Assembly: GCF_964204645.1 (NCBI RefSeq)
Contig: NC_134026.1
Location: 29,344,650-29,408,649, forward strand
From: Tubulanus polymorphus
Taxonomy: Eukaryota; Nemertea; Palaeonemertea; Tubulaniformes; Tubulanidae
DNA: 64,000 nt
Direction of reading: 5' to 3'
Shown here: positions 1 through 13,057 of the stretch, piece by piece
Numbering within the stretch: position 1 is the stretch's first letter
How the letters are laid out: each line of letters starts with the position of its first letter
Notes under the pieces: generated by a model
Seen by the model: the letters and a program-made list of their open reading frames with translations, nothing else
Databases searched by the model: none
Told to the model about the DNA's origin: nothing
Position numbers and translations under genes: made by a program

Positions 1-30
1 TGACGAAGTGAATTATTTGAACTATTTCAG

Positions 31-112
31 GACGCCCCGATTCACAATTGATGCAAACACAGATAAAAGACGGTGTGCGCATCTTACTGGATTACCAATT
101 ACCGGAAATTAG
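31..112 (+). CDS. possible terminal exon, product unknown
   Basis: An acceptor-like CTATTTCAG ends at 30. After one base (G, 31) the frame is open for 26 codons to TAG at 110-112. The deduced tail is polar and basic (for example DANTDKRRC, then a C-terminal LTGLPITGN) and does not look like random AT-rich translation. It would be the last exon of a plus-strand gene lying left of the window. No domain is recognisable and the stretch is short, so this could be chance. Confidence 0.25.
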
Positions 113-373
113 CTGAAAGAATCCTAACAATTTCCACGGTTATCTGATCACCCAGTCTGAATAGCTACATTTCACCGCTGCTCGTCGTTAACTTGTTTTA
201 TCGCCACCGTGACCGGTATAATCCGTGAACATCCCTATAACGCAGGAAACAATGCGGATTCCACATAACCTGATTATCATCCCGAGTATCCGAGAAATTC
301 ATATAATCTGGTTTGGTTTTTTCTTGTGACGTCTTGTTTATTCCTACACACGTACCCACACCCATTTATTTAA

Positions 374-604
374 TTTATCGCCGTCTCGCTCGCAACTATC
401 ATTACCGCTTCGAATTTCAATGCAAATTTGAATACGTTTCTAACGGCGATCACTCTATCAGAAAGCTCGGATGTTCCGAGAGATATGTTTGATGTAAAAT
501 TGGTCGCCAATCGGATGGAAAATATCTTCAAGTTTAACAACAGTGACTGGAATAGCAATCTATCGTTCAATTATAGGCAGCGTGTACGGGGTTATTTGAC
601 GCGG
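374..604 (+). CDS. possible internal exon, product unknown
   Basis: The frame is open for 77 codons after a stop at 371-373 and ends at a donor-like CGG|GTAAAA. The peptide has balanced composition with segments such as SSDVPRDMFDVKLVANRMEN and FNNSDWNSNLSFNYRQR. That amphipathic-helix plus N-glycosylation-site pattern resembles helical parts of adhesion-GPCR GAIN domains, but only loosely. The opposite strand (370-570) is also open, so the coding strand is uncertain. The upstream acceptor is not clear. Confidence 0.25.
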
Positions 605-1099
605 GTAAAAGAGCTAGGCAAATTTCAATCCATTAAAAACCCCGCCGTACATTATCCCGGAGTGGTGCAACTGTAATTGCCGCGAGAATCTACGTTGTCA
701 TTTGTAGGCGGTAAAAACTCGATTCAGGGACGATCTAATTCAATGCGCATAGCCTATAGAGAGGGAATAAAGATTTGTAGTCATGTTTTTCTTGACGGTG
801 CGTCGTTTTTATTGCCTTGCAGTAAGGAGATTAGATGTGAGAAATCGCGGGTTTCCCACAAAGATTCGCATCGCTCGTACAGGAAATGACCGCATCATTA
901 GTTCGGAGTTTCGTGTCGCATATGAATGCACTAATCATAGTTATATAGGATATGGAACTAATCATACTGCAAAGGGAAGCGAAAACAAAGGAGATTTTAA
1001 ACTAGTGACCGTTGCGTATACCGCGCTCGTATATCGGTTCGTAAGGTTTAATGAACAATATTATAGTAACAAATACGGTGACTTACGGAGTTAATCATT

Positions 1100-3187
1100 G
1101 ATTTAGCTTATTGTGAATGAAAGTGACATAGTTTGATTGATTAGTTGTGAGATCGTGTATTGATCCGCATCTTCATCAGAGATTGTCTACAGTCATGTAC
1201 ATTGATGAACCCAGTAGACTATTGCGTCATTAAACATCTCGACGGGTTAAATCGAAACAAATGAATCAGCTGGTGCAAGACAACCATGAGGATAATGACC
1301 TCTGTCTCCGAGTCACACGATATGAAAATATCATATGATACTTGTTAGCTAGCTCATATACTGCTCGTATTTTGATATTGCATCGTGTCGAGCGAATGAA
1401 GCATTGATTTCATACCGAAAAAACCCGACAGAGAATAGATAACACACGTGTCATATATTGGAATTACTTTACAGAAAGAGAATGATGAAGTCGTAATTGA
1501 CAATCATATCACGGTTCCCAACAGTCACTGTCCGTCCAGTAATAATACATACGAATAACTTCCTTTTATCGGTCGCAGTTGGGAAGCGTATGGTTATTTA
1601 CATCCTCCCTTAGCTGGGATTCGAATCTTATGCCAGTTTTATTTCAAAGAAGTGCCAACCACATGGCATCGATGTCAAAATAATACTCGTCTCGTGAAAC
1701 TACACTTAGAGAAGGCAATAAACTGATTCAATTGAATTGATTAGAATGAATTGAATAATAGTATTACTTCCCGCGGGTCGCCATTGCCCGAAATTCAAAA
1801 CGGTTTTTACTGTGACGCCGAAGCGCAACGGATCAAAAACCGTAGCATGAAATAAGCGAATGAATACGAATGGTCAGAATTCTGTATGAGCTTCGACCTC
1901 GGTATCATCAGTACGTTCTGATTCAATAGTTCATCCCCATGCATAACTTCCTGAGACAACAAGTATGTGATCGGAATGAAGTGCTCTTTCCGCACCATGT
2001 AGTAATGTTTATGACCGCGTTTTAGGGTTATTCAAATGATGTCCACGCATCCTTCGCCATTCACGCGTTCGCATCAAAAGGTATTCATTCTGATCGTGAG
2101 ATGTTTTTTTCATATTTTCAAGCCGACGCGTGATTGAGTGAGTTGTGTACAATTTACCAATGATTGTCATAACGTCGCTGAATGAATCTTACGAGAGGGA
2201 AACCGAACGGCATGAAAAAGAAACTAAAAATTCTAAGCTTTTACTCGCATTACTTTATAACCGAAAAGAAAGTTTGTGTATGGGAGAGAGGTATTGAATG
2301 CACATCACGAGTTTCAGCTAGAATTGGCGCCGTAACAGAGGTGGCAACTTATCTGTTAACGATATCAATGTATACCTCGCCATTTCAAACCTGACTAGAA
2401 TAAATCTAACGATAAACATAGTTCCTACTATTCGAGTTGAAATTGGAATTTTAGTTCATATTTATATCAGTAACGGGTATGTGCAGAAAGGAAGAATTGT
2501 GTTGTTGCTCTGATTAACTGCACACGCGGAAGTTTTTTTTCATCTGTAAAGCTGCTTATCCGAAAATTAATTGACAGCCAAGAAGGTGCACTAGATATAG
2601 AGCCTGTTGCGAGACGAGGGAATGGTTTACTTATTAACGAGAGCTGGCAAGAACAGGTCTAATCCTGTCGATCAGGTTCCTCTCCTCAGACCCATGAGAT
2701 AAACCTGAAACAAGACGCAAAATGCGATCAAATTAAAAAAAAACTTATACATAATACGTGGTTAAAGATAACTTTCGCATGAATTTTTCCGTCCACGGAT
2801 ATTTTCTACATTTTCAGCATTTTTCTTTTGGTAGAAACGACAAGGTAAATATCGTTAAATTGGACGTAGAAACCTCTGATGATGGGAGAAAATAGACGTT
2901 AATGTTTTTCTATCAATGGACTGTCAAATCGTATCAGACGCTTTTAGGTTTTATCTGGTTCATTTTATTCTCAGTTTATTAAGCATCGATCGTGTCTGAA
3001 AGAAAATTGGCCGGCTTAAAATAAATCATTAAAGCATTCTGAAATCCAGTTTCAAATTAGAACGTCTGGTTGAACGTACGTAATATATTTATGCGACATT
3101 CAGTTGTGGTGGAAGAGATTTGATTTAATCTGGTTAGATTTGTATGGATTTAGCGACTCCTGTCTCCACGAAGAAAAGGTTACTTAC
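1100..3187. other. non-coding stretch, intergenic or intronic
   Basis: AT-rich DNA without a supported gene. A 63-codon ATG-initiated minus frame at 1807-1998 exists but has no clear splice sites or family signature. Nothing else stands out by eye. Confidence 0.5.
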
Positions 3188-3353
3188 TGTCAGCCTTCTC
3201 GACATTGAAAGCATAATTTTTGTGGAACTCTGTCGGAGAACTCAAATCAGTGGCATCTTCGTCGAAATTAGCTTCCAGTAATAAACCAATTTCAGCCAAT
3301 TCAGCTTCTTTCACTCGACTGACAAATATTATTTGCGGCCACTTCGGAAACAT
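3188..3353 (-). CDS. probable coding exon of unknown minus-strand gene
   Basis: Reading the minus strand, 55 open codons begin at ATG 3353-3351 and end one base into a codon at a consensus donor (GACA|GTAAGT, donor at 3187-3186). The peptide is acidic and well balanced, including VKEAELAEIGLLLEANFDED and SSPTEFHKNYAFNVEKAD, unlike the surrounding low-complexity translation. An internal acceptor (ATTTGTCAG, exon then starting at 3318) is an alternative to the ATG start. I did not find the downstream exon and recognise no family. Confidence 0.45.
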
Positions 3354-3844
3354 TTTAAGAGAAATAGGTTATCCTAATGTTCAAGGATTCGCAGCGCTTT
3401 AGAAGGCAACGCGGCAAAAACCGCTGAAATCATTTCGGAAATTCAAATACTTCTAAGCTCTTATGTCAGTATAGGTTTCCTTAGCCTGTGACTGGGACTG
3501 GGAAGTCGAATAATCTAAATGGTCAGCAATAGGTCCCAGACAGCAGTGCAGTTTTTACGGTTACATACAACCCGTAACTTGATTTTCTTGGCGAATTCAC
3601 CATCGTCAATCTTAATCAAATTGTTCCTTAAATCAGCGCCTAATCAATACAGGAATAGAAGGGTAATTGGATTTACCTAGTCATTCTCTAGATCCACTCA
3701 TTGGGTCGTCATTTAAGTGCGTCAACATTAACTCTGTCGTAATGAACATTTCGTTGATAGGTTTGCTAGAAACGTTTTTCTGATCGATGTGATTTTTGTA
3801 CTGATTGGCCTCTGTTTGCGCGATGAATATTTCATTTTTTCCAG

Positions 3845-4028
3845 CAGACAATCCGATAACCTAACTGTTGATCTGTTATCAAAGGATCGGAAAAGCCGGT
3901 CGCAGAGGAAACGAATGGAAACGATTCTTCAGCTGTATGTCGTGTCTGGTCGGCAACAAACACCTGAATTTCTGATACAGACGTCTATCGCCATTTGGTG
4001 GTTCGTATCTGAGCTGAAACGAGCGTAA
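3845..4028 (+). CDS. possible terminal exon, product unknown
   Basis: A strong pyrimidine-tract acceptor (TTTCATTTTTTCCAG) ends at 3844. It is followed by an open frame of about 60 codons to TAA at 4026-4028. The peptide begins basic (KDRKSRSQRKR) and ends with an aromatic stretch (IAIWWFVSELKRA). The minus strand is open over the same interval (3879-4109), so the strand call is tentative. No family recognised. Confidence 0.25.
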
Positions 4029-6954
4029 ATATTTACAGCTCGTGTTTCGCAAGTTTTGGCAAAAACCAGAACGAAGAATATAGAATGTACACAGTTTGCG
4101 GTACAGCATACAGTGTAAACATGTGTTTTCAGCGGTGGTGATTTTCGACGATGGTTGAGGATTAATGCAGTTTGAATAATTACACGTTTAGTCGTTGTAC
4201 TGTTTGATGGACGGGTCCTGTCATCCTCGTGACGTTATAGACCGGCGTACAGGGCCGTTGATGTCAAGGTCTATTGCCATTACGAGCAATAATCTGAACG
4301 TGTTGTTTTACTGATGAATCACGTGTTACTGTCGAATCCTTGTGAAGCCCGTGATATGACAGTTTCTGCTGCTATTTATCAATTTTCTTATGAAAACAAC
4401 GGCGCTGTTTTCGTTATATAAAATACCGCGATAACGCGTGCACAAGTGCTATATCAATCTCATCATTCAAATCGATGTTCTCTTATATAAGCCAGCAAAC
4501 CATTTATATCGTATTGTCATTAAGCGTATACGGTGATAATACCAGTGATAAATAACCCTGTAACAGGCGCGGTCACTTTTCTACTGGTCTGAGATTAACG
4601 AGTTATAAATAAGAGTTTACCTTGAAATGATTGACCCTTCTGATGAACTCCAGTCCAGAAATCAATTTCCACTGAAAGCTATACAAACTGGTGATGATAA
4701 CGACAATATCAATAAACTATCAATACGTATGGAATATTTTGCTTCAGTTTTCAGAATAAATCGAGTCATCGGGTTTCTTAGTTGCGAATATACTAAAATA
4801 GAGTTGGGTGCCGCGTCCAATAATTGACTGAATAACTAATGAAAAAGGAAGCGATCCCTGAGGAAATCAGGTGGTATAAAAGTGAAAAGCCACTTAATAA
4901 ACACGTGTAAAATTACTAGCCCAGGAAACACCAGTGCGCATATTATTTCAGAATGATTGATCGCAATGTTTCGACTAAAGTTTTCCCAGTGGACTCCGGC
5001 GCTGTCGATGCGTCCGCGATGAACAAATCAAGACTGCAGTGATTGTCTAAACCGGGTCGATTAGTCCCGGACTGAAGTTAATCGAAATACACTAATGTAC
5101 GCTATCAAATGGTGCATAAATACCGTAAAAAATTCTATGTTGAAATGGGGCTCGAAAACCTCGATAATTCTTATTATGCAACAAGTGTCATACGGGAATT
5201 CGATGCCATTGAATTTAGCCTCTTACTTTTATACATATATATCTTTTTTAATTGTCATTTCTTTTGTGTTCCACGGGTGTACATTATTAATGATTAAAAG
5301 AGGGCCTCGTCCGCGGTCGTCATCAGATTTCAAAACGACACGCAAAAACTCAAGTGTCGCCAACATGCATTATATATAAGAGAAAAGCTGTGCGGTTGTT
5401 TGAAACGAAAGGAAGGGATATAACTATATATAAAACACAATACATGTCTATATCTGTTTATATATGTACATATCTAAATTCATCGACGGTGATCCACACA
5501 AATCACGGAGCTAAAATTTGGCATTAGGCAACTTGTCTTTCTCATGCACTTAATATAATATGTGTAAGAATTGAAAAAAATGCCAGCGCACCGATATAGA
5601 AAAATCGGGTGCAGAGAAATTGGCAGCAGGAAATAGACTGAATGGGGAATACTTTATTGTTTAGCGGTAGTAATTCCATCGTTACAGGAAGTACGGTTAA
5701 TATTGAAGTACCATGTAGATTGAACCTCAGATCTTTAGAACAATGTCATACAATCGACCAACTGGCAACCGATCTGCAGTAAACGGTCAATGATCATTTT
5801 CACTTGTTGTATTTTTTTCTCAGTAGCGGCTTTGATGGCTAGATGCGTTAGTTTCCGGGTCGATAACACATGGATTCTTTGACAAGATCTCGAGCTCTCG
5901 GAGACGAACAGTCAAACGCAACTAAGCCATTTATTCCGGTTGAGCAAATCCGAATTCTCGCATCAGCAACAGAAAATCGTTTTGAAGTGTGATCCACTGG
6001 TTCGTGTGATCTTATTGAAATATCTTCGATATTCACGTAGTAAAATAGTTGAATGCACAAATACATTTATCATAACATATACGACAGAATCATTGTTTTT
6101 GTCCAGCGAATACACGAATTTTTTGTCATGATGTGACATTGGTTCGCGATGCAAAAAGTGTCGCGATAAGAATAATCAGTAGTTGCTGATTTCCATTCGT
6201 GGGTCTAGCAGCGGTGGGCCATTAAAACTTTTCTTTTCTGGCGATAAGCGCACTGCGCAGTTGTAGGCCTTCCTCGGGCATCAGCCAAATGATTGATGTT
6301 GACGAATATGCAGAACTATTGCTTAACCGATAGCGACGAACGCATTGGTCATCCATCCCATGGACGGTCATTCCTACGCGCTGTCCTCCGAGTCAGACCG
6401 AAATATATTGCTATGCAAAAAATCAAGAAATTATGAGGCGTTTGTAACTGTAGCTATATACGGCACCAAGAGGTAGGCCGTGGAATGTTTTGAAATTCTT
6501 GCTGGAAGCAAAAGTCTTATGGTGCGCTAAAAATTGCTTGTGGGTATTTGAATGATTTATGATTTAGTAAAACGTCGCTTATTAATAAGTAATTTATTCA
6601 GCCGCTGATTTTGTGTCTTGTAGCATTGATGCCGTAATGATACCGTTAATAGGCACTCGTATTTGCTAGATCTATAATCATGAATCCAATACGAGTCGGA
6701 TGTGCGGACGGCGCTTTTATCATCTTAATCACCATTCTATGGCTGCGGGTCCATCAATAAACGAGATATTATTACCCAAGATCTTGAGGGCTAGAAGCCA
6801 TAAAAAAGACATCCACTATAATCTTATCAACAAACATGTATTTTGTTTGCACAAACATCGAAACAGTGATCGCAAATTTCAGTTAGTATCTGTGAGTGAG
6901 ATGCAGAATTTTAGGGTTACTGGAAAACTTTGACCCTTCCTCTAGACAGTTAAA
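4029..6954. other. non-coding stretch
   Basis: No frame here shows family signatures or convincing splice sites. Short open frames (4627-4827, 5095-5379, 6700-6933) look like chance openings in AT-rich DNA. Runs of TATA-rich sequence lie around 5420-5480. Confidence 0.5.
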
Positions 6955-7483
6955 TTAGATACATGCTTTACAACTTGTTAATTTGTCATTTATTGTACCG
7001 ATTTCTGGTATAAATTTATGTTTTGTTCCGATGAAACTCGGGTGTAGCATGAAGTCCACGTTTTGTTTTGGTTTATCAGGGGACTTCTCGCGGACGCGGA
7101 GAGTATCGTCGTCACTCGATATGTCAAGTGTGTTTACACTGGTTTGAGTACACGACATGTCTCTGAATCTTTGTAGCCGATGTTGGACGTAATGTTGCGT
7201 CGAATCATCGAAATAAGAAGTCGTTACTGCGTTACCGTTCATTGAACAAATACTAGATTGAATACATACTTCACGTCCTACGAACTGCCACTCGTAGGCG
7301 TTATGAGAGATTTTTGTACTCACTAATTTGAGCGTTCAAAAGGGCCATCGAGACAACCCTCTCGAGCGAATCTTACCGCGTTATCAGTAGCGATGTTGTG
7401 ATAGCAACAAGCCGGGTGAAGACAGTAAAGCATGAAGCCAGGTGGTTCTGGATGACGCAGCCGTCCATCGATAACAGCGTGAC
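6955..7483 (-). CDS. unidentified gene fragment, two coding blocks
   Basis: On the minus strand an acceptor (GGTTTTTTCGAG) ends at 7484. From 7483 a phase-2 exon encodes a Cys/His/Pro-containing block with VIDGRLRHPEPPGFMLYC then LHPACCYHNIATDNA. It runs to a consensus donor GCG|GTAAGA, with an alternative read-through of about 18 more codons (NAVRFAREGCLDGPFERSN) to a second donor-like GTGAGT. A second block, open to TAA at 6955, carries an acidic/basic C-terminal region (DISSDDDTLRVREKSPDKPK) and ends SCKACI. A phase-0 acceptor (GAGTGGCAG) near 7285 would join the two blocks across a roughly 90-nt intron, but the exact junction is unresolved. The Cys/His spacing might bind metal. I recognise no family and the upstream exons are not found. 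Confidence 0.42.
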
Positions 7484-7774
7484 CTCGAAAAAACCTTTAT
7501 GTTTTACGATAAATCATGTAATTAGAAAAGCCATGCTTCGTTTGTCGTCATGGTACTACCAATGTCCTGCTTAGTGCATTTGCTGCAGGCTCTAAACGTT
7601 CAATATCCATTATCCCTTTCTTTTTTATCCTTTGATCGCGGAGAACCAGGCTTTTGTCGTTTTATCGCACGTTTTATCTCGCGATCTCATTACTTAATTA
7701 CCTTCGTCCAAGACTTACAAAACAATTACATTTTTCCGAGTAGAACATTGACTTTTGATATTAAAACGTCTGGC

Positions 7775-7809
7775 AAATATTGCCAAAGATCAAATCTTTG
7801 GCAATATTT
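7775..7809. repeat. perfect 16-bp inverted repeat, 3-nt loop
   Basis: Arms 7775-7790 (AAATATTGCCAAAGAT) and 7794-7809 are perfect reverse complements around the loop CAA. The isolated hairpin lies in non-coding DNA and its function is unknown. Confidence 0.9.
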
Positions 7810-10800
7810 TTAGATATTTGCGAACAAAATGAAACGAGTACCGAAAACCAGGGCACATTGAGGAAATCTTCAAGAGAAGTAACAGTTTTATTTAAATGGA
7901 AACTACACGATTTGATGTCAGTTTGTGGCATCCATTCGTATTGCTATACATCCAATTCAGCGCGATGCATGCCCATTAACAAAGTTCCGTTCTACAGCTT
8001 CACCCTGAGGTGGACACTTAGGCAAGTGACGTCATGACTTTATTGAAACAATACACATTAAGCTACCAATAAAGACTTCCTATCGAAGCCACATAAGCTT
8101 TTTTTCGGCGCTTTGGTTCTATCATAGACTCCATAGTTCTTTCCACGATACCAAATTCCAAACTTCTAATCAGTATCAATGAATTTGTTCTTCGAAGATC
8201 TCCGACAAGGTTGAAAACGCCCAAGCCGGACCAGCAGCGGAGTATGATAGTTTTAACAACTGTACATATTATCCAGATGATCCGGTTATTTTCTCGATCT
8301 TTGGATAGACAATATATTGTCAACGTCCATGATTGAAATAGTAGAAAGTTAGTTGAAGGTGGTTTATCGGCATACACGTGATCGACATCGGCGGAAATAT
8401 AAATTCCGGCCTCGACCATGACCGGAAATAACTTTCAGCTGATTACAGTCTATCGTCACTGTAGCCAAAATTTACACGAATATACAATATCAATTTCCCA
8501 TAGTATCGTTCAAAATACTACCTTAATTTATAAATTGGAAATTAGATTTCACAGAAAGTGAATCTATGTTATTAATTAGTTTCTAGTAAGCTGTCAGCGC
8601 TAATCAATTAACTATGCTCAAAATTCTCTTTCTTGGAAGACGATGTGTGACATCTATTTATGCGCCAAAATTAGATAAAACCCATTGTTCTGAATAATTA
8701 TTATTACATTCGAGTAAAATTACTAATTGGTAATGTCTAAGGTGATGTCAATACGACGTGTATTTACTCCGCCAACGACATGCATAAAACATTGATCTCC
8801 GTTAGACTTATAACTGGCATTATTTCCCAATCGCAGGATTTACTGAGCGACTGCCATTAAACTTTCAACAGTGCATTACGTACTTTTGATGTAATTCAAA
8901 TCATTAAATGAATCCATTTTATACATGAGACATCTGTAGTCGCTACGTCTTATTTCCGAATCTATAAACAGTGAATTATGTTTGTACTTGTCCCATTGGA
9001 CTGTTGTTTCTGTCTGGTGGAGAATATCTAGAGAAGCGCGAGTCTGCTAGTCAGTCGACTGTCTTAAAAAAATGTATTAATGTCCCTATAGGGAACGAAG
9101 TAATAAAACTCAAGTAACTCGATTTCAAACTCATTACTTGAATAATGAAAAATGTGACTTTGAAGAGAATGCGCGACGATGCTATAGACGCGCACGTCTG
9201 ACGCTTTGAGACATTATTTTTCTAACCCATATACGCGATCAAGAGTTAATTTGATGAGGATGTGGAATAAATCGACCAACCTAATCCATGTTCTAAAAGC
9301 ATTGGTTTGTTTTCAGCATTCGACTCATAATGGTTAATGTTATACTGGTTTTATGACTTTAGTGAGTGCTGTTGCTGCTAAATTCTGTCACTGGAAGCCG
9401 ACCCATTCACGGATACGTGGATACGACAACATAAATCAATGTCTCAACAAGAAAAAGGTGCAATTTGCTCACTGGATGAATGGTTGAATTTACCCTGGTT
9501 GAATCAAGCGAGAAGTTGCGCTCCATTAATGTAATAATACGGCCAGACATATAAGTGCCAGTTAGTCCTAGATTTGCGATATGACACAATTAAAAGTACG
9601 AGAAACTATTTTCAATAATCTCTGCGGACAATGCTGTAGATATATTTATATATCGTAGGTGTTCCTTGCCAATTCTTTGAAGCACAAAATTCATCAGCCT
9701 AAAATCAGGTGAATTATTTGCCGGATATGTGATCCATTTTAATATCAACATGTATTTCGATAACTATGAGAATATCTAAATCTATATTTGCCGTATTGAC
9801 GAGACAGGCAAAAGCGAGTCGATTGGGAAGCCTTATTACGACTAGAGATAGTTGTATCACGTTACATTTCTAATTGGTAAGATACTAGAGATGCGCCTCT
9901 ATCCCCCGTATCAAATCAGCCTCACGTCTTCCTGGTTATTAAAACTATCAGGCTTTAGACCAGCGGTCATACAGCGCAAGGAGAGTGAAAGAACAAAAAC
10001 CGATTTATTTCAGTTGTCGAGAAAACATCAACCAGGAAACATGTTCGTTCATAATCACCGTTCTGCGAGGAGAGTTCTGGTTCAGAATTACTGAATGATC
10101 AATGTGAGCTAAGGGAAATATACACTGAATTACATACATAATGGATATATTCATCGGATCTGTATATATGGACAATATTGATAATTATATCAGATCAATC
10201 GACAATAAATTATTGCTAAGGCTATAAACAGGTTCACACGGGTCACTCTTATCCATATGATTCTTTTACTTGAACTTCTGAACCTCTGGTCGTCATTTTG
10301 TGATCCGTCTTTCCGAGAGATCTGGCGCAAAGTTAGCCCGATTATTATATGGCTGCGTTGTGAAATTGGAAAGCATGTTTTTCAAAAATGAAAACGTAAT
10401 ATGATTCTACATTTGCTTATGAAAATCTAAATATATCCAAGACACCAGTCAATAAAAACTGCTTATGGTTGTCTTTTGTTGAGATGATAGTCTAGTAGAC
10501 AAACGATGACGTCACCAGCTCTATGAACTGCGTTTTAGTATTCTAGATCAGTTGTCGCGAAGCACCAGATCAGCTTTAATTCATGGCTTTCAGGAAAAGG
10601 TATTGAAAATTAACAGAGAAACTAATAGAGTATAAAGAGTCGCTCGAGTTAATTACGTAGGATCTGAAAATTTAATCAGCTAATGGCACGCATTGCAAAT
10701 GTCAATGGATATTTATCCGCTTTTTTTCTGAATATGCGAACCAGATGGATCTGTATTTTTTGTAATGCGAGCGTATCTGATTACTGTGAGGACGATCACA

Positions 10801-12705
10801 GTTTTCCTCCAAATTATTTGCCGTCCTTTCAGTACCATTGGTGTGAATATGAATAATCGAAGGCTGCATACATCCATTATACTATCACTGCATCTTCTTT
10901 GAATGAAGTTATTGCACGACACAAGAAATCAAAATTTCACATAAATTCCCACCTATCACCTATTCATATCCTAAGTAAATGTGTAGATACGTCAATACGG
11001 GAATGAATGAAGGTTGACAGAAATTTTATTGAAGACGGGCGCGGTGTGTGTGGGCTTACCGTTCATCCAAAACAGTCTTTATTTGCTCGACTTTCCCAAC
11101 AACCGGTACATTTTTTATAGTTGATGTATCGTTTGTGAATGCGTCGTTGGCGCGTGGGGGGCGGGGGTGGGGGAGTAATTCCCAAAAGCTAGATAAAAGC
11201 ACACGTAGAACGTTAAGAGTGATAGATGGATAACCAACATCGCGGACACCACGAAACACTATAACATTCCTCGTGATAATGTTTCTGTTTGAAATCAACG
11301 AATATCTCTCTCAATAGAAGTGGATGGTTTAAAGTCGCGTGTTATTCTATCCACACCTCTCAGTATTACGCGATGTGCCGTGTTGTACCCGAGTATCGAC
11401 AGCTACGTGTACGAACTGCTCCGTACTCTCGAGAAAAACGTTAAATTAAATAACAATTGAATGCAACAATTCAGCTTTATTTGATGAGCAATCATTAATC
11501 ATTGGTAAATATATCAGTTTTCATCAATACCATCATGGAAAAAATAAATCGCTTTTATATCAAACCACTCGTGCATAAGAATTGATTAATTCTCAATGTA
11601 GCCTATGGGCCTGTCTGCTGCATATTTTTGATTCGATGAATTAGAATTCACCTCTCTCTCTCTCTTTCTGTATTGATGATAATTACACGGCGACATCCGA
11701 ATGCTGACTCAGAGATGTTATGTTATAAAATCATCCGCATAGAATTAGCAGAATAACGATATTGATATGAAGGCAATTCGTATGACAGTGGGCGCTGAAA
11801 TTCAGTTGCGCTCGTCTGTACAGTGAATAGTGTACGAATTGACACTCGAATTGACTTTCACTGCACATTCGGTAAACATTGTCAGCAACTGAAGCGATAA
11901 CCACAAATTGTACGATACTCTTTCGGTTTTCGACGCAATCGCGCGTAAAATGAAGCCGCTAAAGTGAAACACGACGCTCCGCGGCGAATTCTTGATTTTA
12001 CGATACTTTTTCTTCTCTTGGAAACGATATAACACGTTTGAATCCGTACTACCCTGAAAGATTTAAAACGAAGCGTAATTAATTAATGAAAGTGCCGCGT
12101 TGCTCAAAGATTCTCAGTTTTACCGAGGTCATTTCGATACGAACATCAAAGTCGCACCGTCGTCGTCAACTGCAAGATTTATACTCTTTTCGAGATTCCA
12201 TTCTAACATCGCTCTGACGAAACAACATCAGCCGCCCGCGCATATCTACCGAGAACCTAAGAGGATACCACACAGCCCGATAGTAAACACAAACTATTTA
12301 CAAATTTTCTTATCCTAGATATCAATCGGTTGGTATGTTACGGGTATGAAATCATATCGTTTTGGTTTGTAGTTTGAAATATGTGATTTTATGCGCAAGT
12401 GAACGGAGTTGAATCTTTACGATAGCGTAATTTCTAAATGATTCCAACTGTGTAACATATTCACGGGGCGGGGGGGGGGGGCATTCTCAACCGGAACAGA
12501 CACATCTAAATCCTTGTATTTCGTGGTAGTCTATGATTTCGGAACAATATACTTAATGGCCATAATCTATCTATAATCCTTAAGTGTTGGATTTAGTCGG
12601 CTATGATACACAAACTTATTCAACACATTTACCCAGTAATGAGAAAGTACTGAGTGATGTTTGTTAACGCTGTGGTTCATCTGTAGTTATAGAATCCTAA
12701 ATAGT
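7810..12705. other. non-coding stretch
   Basis: No supported gene. A 118-codon minus frame at 8063-8419 starts with ATG and has one hydrophobic stretch, but lacks family motifs and splice support. It is left as a possible chance ORF. G-rich tracts occur at 11,153-11,176 and 12,467-12,481. TGACGTCA octamers lie at 8027 and 10,507. Confidence 0.5.
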
Positions 12706-13057
12706 CAGGGGCGGATCCAGGGGGATGGGTAGACAGTATTGGAAGGAAATTTAAGGGCATCTTTCTGATCTTAGGGCACACCCAGTACCCAGGTCAATGC
12801 GAGTGCTGAAGGTGCGACGTCCTTCGAAGGGGGTATGGGGGCCCTCCCCAGAAAATTTTGAAAATATGGTACCATTTACAGGCTTTTAGAGGGCTTCTAG
12901 AGACTAGCAGAGCAATCCAGAACAAACGACCCGGACACGGAATTAGCGGTTGCTGAAATAATGCCTTTAAAAATATTGCCGGTGAAATTTCGAAGGGCAC
13001 TTAAAAATTCTAGACCGTATTGGGCAATACGGGTAATACGGTCTGGATCCGCCTCTG
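12706..13057. mobile_element. MITE-like non-autonomous DNA transposon, hAT-type ends
   Basis: The left end reads CAGGGGCGGATCCAG (12,706-12,720) and the right end CTGGATCCGCCTCTG (13,043-13,057). These are inverted repeats of 15 bp with one mismatch. The element is flanked on both sides by ATAGT (12,701-12,705 and 13,058-13,062), a probable 5-bp target-site duplication. CAGGGGCGG-type termini are characteristic of hAT elements, although hAT usually duplicates 8 bp. The 352-bp interior has no transposase frame. It is noticeably more GC-rich than its surroundings, including a run of G around 12,830-12,845. Confidence 0.8.

Noticed and set aside
1600-1680. tRNA-like B-box sequence (GATTCGAATC)
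   Set aside because: No matching A box, acceptor stem or T-arm pairing could be drawn around it.
8063-8419. 118-codon minus frame with a hydrophobic stretch
   Set aside because: It has an ATG start, but no family signature, promoter or splice signals. Not strong enough to call.
11048-11298. Overlapping open frames on both strands with a G-rich tract
   Set aside because: Mutually overlapping frames and a low-complexity G run. The tract has three G-runs, so it is not a canonical G-quadruplex motif.
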